The translations under genes were made by a program, and so were the position numbers. A stretch of DNA of 64,000 bases from Rhodopseudomonas faecalis (lineage in GTDB: Bacteria; Pseudomonadota; Alphaproteobacteria; Rhizobiales; Xanthobacteraceae): positions 15,717 through 79,716 of the forward strand of contig NZ_QJTI01000019.1 of NCBI RefSeq assembly GCF_003217325.1, read 5' to 3'. Positions within the stretch are counted from its first letter, which is position 1. Every line of letters starts with the position of its first letter. The notes under the pieces were generated by a model. That model worked only from the letters and a program-made list of their open reading frames with translations, was not told the DNA's origin and did no database searches. Shown in pieces: positions 58,522 through 64,000 of the stretch.

Positions 58522-59187
58522 ATGATCATCGCATTCGAGGGCATTGATGGTGCCGGCAAATCGCTGGCGAGCCGGCTTTTGTGCGAGCGGCTCGCCGCCC
58601 GCGGGCTGCGCGCGCAGCTTTTGACGCGCGACAGCGTCGTGTTCGGCGACCCCTTCACCGATCAGCGGCTGCAGCAATTGCGGACGCTGATCTGGCCGGC
58701 CGAGCCAGAACCGGAGCACGATCCGCTCGACGCGCAGTTCTATCTGTTCCTGCTGGCGGCGTGGTTTTCCGCGCTGCGCCCCTATGCCGCCGACGTGCTG
58801 CCCGAGCGCTGCGACGTCGCGGTGATGGACCGCAGCTATTTTAGGGTGATGGCCAAGGCGCATTTGCGGATCGGGCTCGATCTGCCCTGGCTCCATGCGC
58901 TGTTTGCCGACGCGCTGCAGCCCGATCTGGTCATCCTGCTCGACATCGATCCGGCGCTGGCCTGGCAGCGCCGCAGCGATTTCCGCGCCACCGAAATCGG
59001 CCGCTGGGACGGTTTTGCCGCCGATCCGGCACAAGCGTTTTGCGGCTATCAGGGCTCGGTGCGCAGCGTGCTGACCACCATCGCCGCACAGCAGCGCTGG
59101 CCGGTGGTCCTGCAGACAACGGCGCTGTCGCCGTCGCAGCTTGGCGATGCCATCGAAGCGCTGGCGCTGGCGGCACTGGCGAAGTGA
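58522..59187 (+). CDS. Thymidylate-kinase-like P-loop kinase
   Basis: The 221-residue protein starts MIIAFEGIDGAGKSLASRLL, the Walker A of the dTMP kinase family, and has a DR(S/Y) motif (MDRSYFRVMAKA) at the position of the family DRY/DRW and LDIDPALAWQRRSDF near the lid. The lid region is unusual for a housekeeping Tmk, so I read it as a specialised family member rather than the essential enzyme. GAGG precedes the ATG; an upstream extension of 41 codons would overlap the FAD gene. Nucleoside or other small-molecule phosphorylation is likely, substrate unknown. Confidence 0.8.
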   Translation: MIIAFEGIDGAGKSLASRLLCERLAARGLRAQLLTRDSVVFGDPFTDQRLQQLRTLIWPAEPEPEHDPLDAQFYLFLLAAWFSALRPYAADVLPERCDVAVMDRSYFRVMAKAHLRIGLDLPWLHALFADALQPDLVILLDIDPALAWQRRSDFRATEIGRWDGFAADPAQAFCGYQGSVRSVLTTIAAQQRWPVVLQTTALSPSQLGDAIEALALAALAK

Positions 59188-59410
59188 TCAGCGGAAGCCA
59201 TGATCCGCGATGCTGCGCCGATGGCGCGGCACGCGCTCTGCTCCCTACATGTGATCGACGATAGTGTGATGATGCGATGACGTAGCTCCGTCGTCCGCAC
59301 GACATCTGCGCACAGCGCTACGACTGTGTTTACAGCGCCGAGCCGCATGCTCACGGGAGTCCGTTGGCGATCGCAGCCGCCAGAGCGTCGCTGTGTTAGC
59401 GACGCTTCAC

Positions 59411-60526
59411 TCAGGCGAACTCGAAATCATTGACCAGCGGCCGCGATAGCAGTTTTGGCAGGATATCGCCCCAATCATGCTCGGCCGGCGCTTTGCTTTG
59501 GCTTGGCTCAAGCAGCTCCAGCGCGCCGGCCGGCATCGGCGAGCCAAAGAGCCGCTGCGCCTGGCTGAGCACATAAAACAGCGCCGGCTCGATCTTGTAC
59601 TTCTTCACCATCACCAATAGTTCGGCCCAATCGATACGATCGTGATGCACGCGCAAGATCGCATCGACATCGCCGAACATCTGCAGCTTGAGCGTGCCGT
59701 GCTGAAACGCCTCGTGATAGAGCCGCGCCGCGCTGAACCACAGCATCGCGGTCGGCGATTGCAGCTTGACCTGCTGACCGAGCAGATTTTCCGCGCTGGC
59801 GCCGCGCCAGACATCGGCCAGCGCCATGCCCGGCGACAGGCTGACGTGAAAATCGATGAACACCGGCACGGTCAGCGTGCCGTCACTGTTGGAAAAACTC
59901 TTCAGCTGCCGCCGCCGCCACGCTTCCGGCAGCAGCGTCGGCGCGATCGGCGCCGCGATGCGCACGGTGCGCGTCACCGAATGCAGCGCGTGCTTGCTGC
60001 GCAGCGATTGCGGCGTGATCGGCTTGAAGATCGGCGTGAACCGGCCGTTCTTCGGATCGAATACGCCATGCTTATAGCCGAGCCGATAAATCTCGCGCTG
60101 CACCCGCCAAGCGTCGCGCGGCAATATCATGATGTCGAGATCCTGCATCGCCCGCAGCAACGGATCAGGATAGACCGAGGCGGCGATCGCCGCGCCCTTC
60201 ATGACATAATGATCGATGCCGAGCCGCTGCAGCGCCGCCACCACCCGGCCGAGCTCGCGAAACTGTTCGCGCGAGCGCGCCTGCGACACCGTGGTCCAGT
60301 TGCGCAGATAGGCCTGCACTTCATCCGGCACCGCGTCTTCAAGCCCGAGCCGCTGCAGATGATAATGCAGCAGCGGCAGCGTCTGATAGGTTTCGGCACG
60401 CCACAGCACGAACGACCAGTCCGGCCCGCTTTGCACCAGCGATGTCAGCACGGCATCGTCGGATTTGCCGAGCAACACCCGGCAGCTCAACAGCAGCAGC
60501 GATTCTTCCGGGGATAGCTGCACCAT
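59411..60526 (-). CDS. Uncharacterised nucleotidyltransferase (NTP_transf_5 type)
   Basis: The 371-residue protein has the pattern of the Pol-beta-like NTP_transf_5 family: MKGAAIAASVYPDP followed by LRAMQDLDIMIL, where the Asp pair would bind metal. The rest is helical. Family members are found beside peptide or polysaccharide biosynthesis genes, but no reaction is assigned. It is convergent with the FAD/kinase pair and followed upstream on the same strand by two small genes within 15 and 75 bp, so they likely form an operon. Confidence 0.78.
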   Translation of the reverse strand: MVQLSPEESLLLLSCRVLLGKSDDAVLTSLVQSGPDWSFVLWRAETYQTLPLLHYHLQRLGLEDAVPDEVQAYLRNWTTVSQARSREQFRELGRVVAALQRLGIDHYVMKGAAIAASVYPDPLLRAMQDLDIMILPRDAWRVQREIYRLGYKHGVFDPKNGRFTPIFKPITPQSLRSKHALHSVTRTVRIAAPIAPTLLPEAWRRRQLKSFSNSDGTLTVPVFIDFHVSLSPGMALADVWRGASAENLLGQQVKLQSPTAMLWFSAARLYHEAFQHGTLKLQMFGDVDAILRVHHDRIDWAELLVMVKKYKIEPALFYVLSQAQRLFGSPMPAGALELLEPSQSKAPAEHDWGDILPKLLSRPLVNDFEFA

Positions 60527-60541
60527 GGCACGCGCTCCGCA

Positions 60542-60991
60542 TTACTTCCGCCGCTTGGCGCGTTTGACGATCCTTCGGCTGCGCCGCGGCACCGCCATGT
60601 CGGGGATCGGCGCATCGGCCAGCGAGCGATCAGCACGGCTGCTGCCGCCACCGAGCAGTTCGCGATAGGCGGCGAGCTGCGCTTCAAACTCGCTGTGGCT
60701 GCGATCAAAACCCTGGCCAAAAATCTCTTTGATATCGGGCGGCTCGGCATCGGGCGGCGGCGCCGCCTCGATTGGCCGTGACGGGCGCAGCGGCCGCCGC
60801 GGCTGCAACTGCACGGCGCGCGAGCCAAGCTCCGCAAAAGGCAGCAAGGAGGACATCAGCCGGGGATTTTGGCCGACGGCATCGGCGCTGAAGCGCTGCA
60901 GCAGCGATGATGCGAGAGCGCCGGTGACGGTGATGACCAGTTTGCCGTCATCATCCTCGACCGTGTAGCCGAACAATGTCGATCCAGCCAT
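60542..60991 (-). CDS. Hypothetical protein upstream of the nucleotidyltransferase
   Basis: The 149-residue protein has a structured start (MAGSTLFGYTVEDDDGKLVITVTGALAS), a proline-rich centre and a very basic C-terminus (RRSRRIVKRAKRRK). No family is recognised. Its stop is 15 bp before the nucleotidyltransferase start. Confidence 0.6.
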   Translation of the reverse strand: MAGSTLFGYTVEDDDGKLVITVTGALASSLLQRFSADAVGQNPRLMSSLLPFAELGSRAVQLQPRRPLRPSRPIEAAPPPDAEPPDIKEIFGQGFDRSHSEFEAQLAAYRELLGGGSSRADRSLADAPIPDMAVPRRSRRIVKRAKRRK

Positions 60992-61066
60992 GAGCCCTCC
61001 TTGTCGCGCAGGGCCCGCCGCCGAGCGCGGCGCGCGGGCACAGGTGGGAAATAACCGCGGCGGCGC

Positions 61067-61372
61067 CTACCAGGCGCGCAGCGCGCGATGGGTGGCGTAG
61101 GAGCGCTTCTGCAGCGCCTTGCCCTGCCGCCACAGCCGCACCTCGGTGCGCGACAGCGCCAGCGCGCGGCGCCCGAGCTTCGACATCGCCGCGGCGTGGC
61201 TGCGATTGCCGATCGCCTTGGCGCGGCGCGCCAGCCGCAGCAGCAGCGCGCCGAGCTTACGGTGCTTGCCGGCCGGGGTGGCGGCAAAGCCGGTGACGCG
61301 CTGCGAGCTGCGGCTGCGCTTCCCGGTCCAGCGGGTCCGGGTTTTGCGGGCATATCGTCGATAAGTCGCCAT
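61067..61372 (-). CDS. Small strongly basic hypothetical protein
   Basis: The 101-residue protein is rich in Arg, Lys and Ala throughout (MATYRRYARKTRTRWTGKRS at the start, RLARRAKAIGNRSHAAAM in the middle). It looks like a nucleic-acid-binding or disordered protein; no family is recognised. It is the first gene of the three-gene minus-strand unit. The high arginine content could also reflect GC bias, so confidence is moderate. Confidence 0.55.
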   Translation of the reverse strand: MATYRRYARKTRTRWTGKRSRSSQRVTGFAATPAGKHRKLGALLLRLARRAKAIGNRSHAAAMSKLGRRALALSRTEVRLWRQGKALQKRSYATHRALRAW

Positions 61373-61980
61373 TGACCTTCCTCCTTCTGGATAAACCTAT
61401 GGTTGCAACACTCGCACAGCGCGCGTTTTGGTTCAAGCGCAATCTCAGGTTGTATCGCGAAAATTCCACCAGCGCGGACACGCGGGTGAGCGGTGCTGGC
61501 TGACCGGTTGGGCTGGGCTTGGGCCGGGCTGCTGCTGGGTAACTCCCTCAACGCAGCGCACGCTTCGCCGGGGCCTTCAACAGCCGAGCGCGCCGTACCC
61601 AGCATCCGCGGTTGCCACCGGGCTCTGCAGCCGAAGCGACACCTCAGCGCGCCAATAACCGCCAGCCGGATTTCTCTGGGAACGACGGCCGCTCCGATTG
61701 AGCCCGGCCCTACCCGGCAGCATTGATCAATGCTGCAACGCCGACACGGCTGCCGGCGCACCATTTGCCGGCCGCCCGCAGGCCAGAACGCCAGCCGCAG
61801 CGGGCAAGATGCACATTCCTGGACGATCGACAGAACGATCCACATTCAGACGCGAGGAAGCTCTTGCAGAGCCGCGATGGGGCGGCTAGAAGTCCGCTCG
61901 TTCGGATCGCGAAGCGGCGCGCCGCCGCACCTGCGGTGCCCTGATCCGACCTTCCAGCCCCAGGCTTGCCAGGGCTCGGA
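61373..61980. other. Intergenic region before tRNA-Gln
   Basis: About 600 bp. No frame with a recognisable product, no A-C repeat and no clear promoter boxes were found. It separates the hypothetical cluster from the tRNA-linked element. Confidence 0.5.
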
Positions 61981-62054
61981 TGGGGAATGGTGTAATGGTA
62001 GCACAACAGACTCTGACTCTGTTTGTCTTGGTTCGAATCCAGGTTCCCCAGCCA
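61981..62054 (+). tRNA. trnQ: tRNA-Gln (CTG)
   Basis: The 74-nt cloverleaf has acceptor TGGGGAA/TTCCCCA, D arm with AATGGTAGCAC, anticodon stem-loop CAGA-CTCTGAC-TCTG with anticodon CTG, T loop GGTTCGAATCC and encoded CCA. Its 3' end is a common kind of integrase target, and the genes beyond it look foreign. Confidence 0.95.
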
Positions 62055-62229
62055 GCTACCGCTTGTTGACAAAACCTCAGCAGTTTGAGGACGTTAGCAA
62101 GATGGCGCGAATGTGCAACCACCTAGCCCAACCACCTAGCTCCTCAAGCTGTGTCGTTCGTGGCGTTTCCGTTTCCGGCCGGGAATGGAGCGCTCTTGTT
62201 TCGTCATCGCGCCGCAGCAGGAGGATTAC

Positions 62230-62523
62230 TTGAATACCCGCACACCAAAACAGACCAGACCCCGGCGCAGGGGCAATGACGACAAGCGCCAGCTCGCCGC
62301 CTTCTCGAATATCCTTGGACTGATGATGGCCGCCACAAGGCTGAGCGAGGAGCTTTACGCCCTCTCGGATGAGATTGGCGGGTCATTGGAAGAAGTCGCC
62401 GAAATCGCGGGCGTGCCTTTCTTCGAAATCCATAACGCCTATGCCCAGCAGACCGCGCGCCATGAAAAGCGGGGCAGCAGCAAGAAGCCCGCGAAGGCGC
62501 CAAAGCGCTCTCGGGCTGCCTGA
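62230..62523 (+). CDS. Small hypothetical protein of the tRNA-Gln element
   Basis: A TTG at 62230 preceded by AGGAGGA (4-5 nt gap) opens a 97-residue frame (NTRTPKQTRPRRRG after the start). Residues 30-75 read like a helical domain (LMMAATRLSEELYALSDEIGGSLEEVAEIAGVPFFEI), possibly a helix-turn-helix; the tail is Lys/Arg rich. An ATG 15 codons upstream has no proper ribosome site spacing. No family recognised. Confidence 0.6.
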   Translation: MNTRTPKQTRPRRRGNDDKRQLAAFSNILGLMMAATRLSEELYALSDEIGGSLEEVAEIAGVPFFEIHNAYAQQTARHEKRGSSKKPAKAPKRSRAA

Positions 62524-62695
62524 CACTCACCAAGAGGCGGCAGAGGCAGCGCAACCTGCCTTCGCCGCTCGGCCCACCCGGCCGAAATAAACCGATACGG
62601 GCCGTTTTCGAGAACCGTACCGCGTGCTCCGTCTGCGCTTGGTGCACGGCCGCTCAACGGCTAAAAGCACCCTTCTCGAAATTCCGATCCTCCCC

Positions 62696-64000
62696 ATGAG
62701 CACAGCCCCCCCCTGAAGCCGAACCAAGACAAGACATCCTAGTAACGTTCGACTTCTCAGCAGCTACCGAGGCGGCTGAGCGACTTGCTGAACGCATTCT
62801 CGCTGCCGTGCTGGCGAGCGAGAACCGTAAGCGCGCGCGCGGCGCCGAAAAGGCCAGCGAGTTCAAATCGGCCGTTGAGCGGCTGTTGGGCGAGGTGCTG
62901 ATGGCGAAAGCGGAGATTAGGTCAACTGGTCGTGTCGCCATTCCCAGCAAAAAGGAGAATTTCACAGGACGCTATGTGTCTTGGCGCGACTTCAAGAGCG
63001 CGCGGGACGCAATGGTGAGCCTCGGGCTGATCCATCACCAGAGCGGTAAGCATCGGTGGCGGGACTTTGATTGGGGCGATGACGACAGGCAAACGGTGAA
63101 CCTCGGAGGCAAGGCGGCGACCTACGAAGCCACGGCCTTATTGCTCTCGTGGGCTGAGGCCGAGGCAATCACCCCCGGCACCATGCATCAGCACTTCCGC
63201 AGGCCCCTGCTCAGGGCTCGCAACTCGGCAGGGATGGATGTGCGCTTCCGACCCTCCAGGCTCACAGAGCGGCTGACGGCTGAGCTGGAAGAGATCAACG
63301 CCTTCTTGAGCGGCTTCAAGATCAGTGCGCCGCATATCCGGTTTTATCGCCAATTCAACGTATGCGACGACGCTAGCACCTACGGTTGGGACAAAGGCGG
63401 GCGGTTGTACAGCGAAGCAGAGCCCGGCTCAGTGAGCTATCAGAACCTTAGCGGGCAGGATCGAGCCGGGATTACTATTGACGGTAGCAAGGTGATTGAA
63501 CTCGACATTGCGGCTTCGCAACTGACGATATTCCACGCTTTGGTCGGTCAGCCTTTGACGTTGGCTCGTGGCGAAGACCTGTATGCTCGGGTCACTGGTG
63601 ACATCGCGCCATCGGCACTGAGACCCATAGTCAAGGGCTGGATCGTGGCCAGTCTTGGCAACAACAAGCCATGCAAGCGGTGGTCAGACGACATTACGTC
63701 AGCCTACGCCAAGAAGAACGCTGGGGCGAAGATCAGTTCTATCATCACCGCACCCAAGGTCGGGCAATTGGTGCTGAAGACCTTTCCCGCGCTTCACAAG
63801 CTCGGGTCATCCGGCTCACCAACTTGGGCAGACCTCCAATTCGCCGAAGCAACTGTTCTGATCCGCACCTTACAGATGCTCATGCGGCGCGGGATTCCAG
63901 CCCTGCCGGTTCATGACAGCCTGATAGTCAAAGCGTCTGATGCGGGCGAAGCGGCTCGGGCGCTCTATGGGCAGTTCGCTTACACCATCGGCGTCCTGCC
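62696..64000 (+). CDS. Family-A-polymerase-like replication protein, apparent frameshift at its start, right end cut
   Basis: From 62700 a single frame stays open to the window end (over 430 residues). It has YQNLSGQDRAGITIDG, then ELDIAASQL (Asp codon at 63504), which resembles polymerase motif A, RPIVKGWIVASLGN (63621 onward), like motif B, and PVHDSLIV (Asp at 63915), like motif C. I read it as a PolA-like protein of the type carried by integrated elements. The ATG at 62696 is in the other frame: with 8 C in the following run it stops after six codons, with 7 C it would join the long frame. A GTG at 62808 is an alternative start. Confidence 0.6.

Overview
The window is GC-rich alphaproteobacterial chromosome, most likely a purple photosynthetic member of the Bradyrhizobium/Rhodopseudomonas group (Nitrobacteraceae). 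Grounds: the gene order of the str and rpo ribosomal operons, a bacteriophytochrome, a BchO-like bacteriochlorophyll gene preceded by two TGT-N12-ACA palindromes of the PpsR/CrtJ type, a RuBisCO-like protein, and palindromic intergenic repeats typical of that group. The species is an inference.

Layout. 1-4555 (minus): rpsL-rpsG-fusA-tuf, the first tuf cut by the left edge. 5009-11160: an O-acyltransferase, a type I ABC exporter with poly-aspartate tracts and a FAD-oxidoreductase/methyltransferase fusion, all lying between rpoC and rpsL. 11400-24264 (minus): secE-nusG-rplK-rplA-rplJ-rplL-rpoB-rpoC with terminators and leader gaps. 24335-34266: a block between secE and tRNA-Trp, with a TetR regulator and, in one orientation, an RND efflux pair, a small conserved protein, a bacteriophytochrome whose H-box histidine is replaced by Tyr, and a K+ channel. 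34604-36219: tRNA-Trp, a remnant of a tuf 3' end, a strong terminator and a second tuf that differs from the first by four silent bases.

36378-50104: metabolic and regulatory genes (serine hydrolase, two SDRs, an acyl-CoA dehydrogenase/APH-like pair with a TetR regulator, cysK, a hemerythrin-tailed diguanylate cyclase, an AraC regulator, tRNA-Gly, a DUF4142 protein). 50200-55107: a polyferredoxin, BchO with its putative PpsR sites, and a cupin/RuBisCO-like pair that resembles the methylthio-pentulose branch of 5'-methylthioadenosine salvage. 55532-61372: tRNA-Tyr, rlmB, and an unrecognised cluster made of a FAD protein plus thymidylate-kinase-like protein facing a nucleotidyltransferase and two small proteins. 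61981 to the right edge: tRNA-Gln followed by what looks like the start of an integrated element, carrying a family-A-polymerase-like gene whose apparent start codon is separated from the body by an out-of-frame run of eight C.

The most unusual points are the H-box-less bacteriophytochrome placed between an efflux pump and a K+ channel, the isolated BchO with two TGT-N12-ACA sites, the RuBisCO-like/cupin pair, the FAD/kinase/nucleotidyltransferase cluster, the rpoC-rpsL cassette and the tRNA-Gln element.
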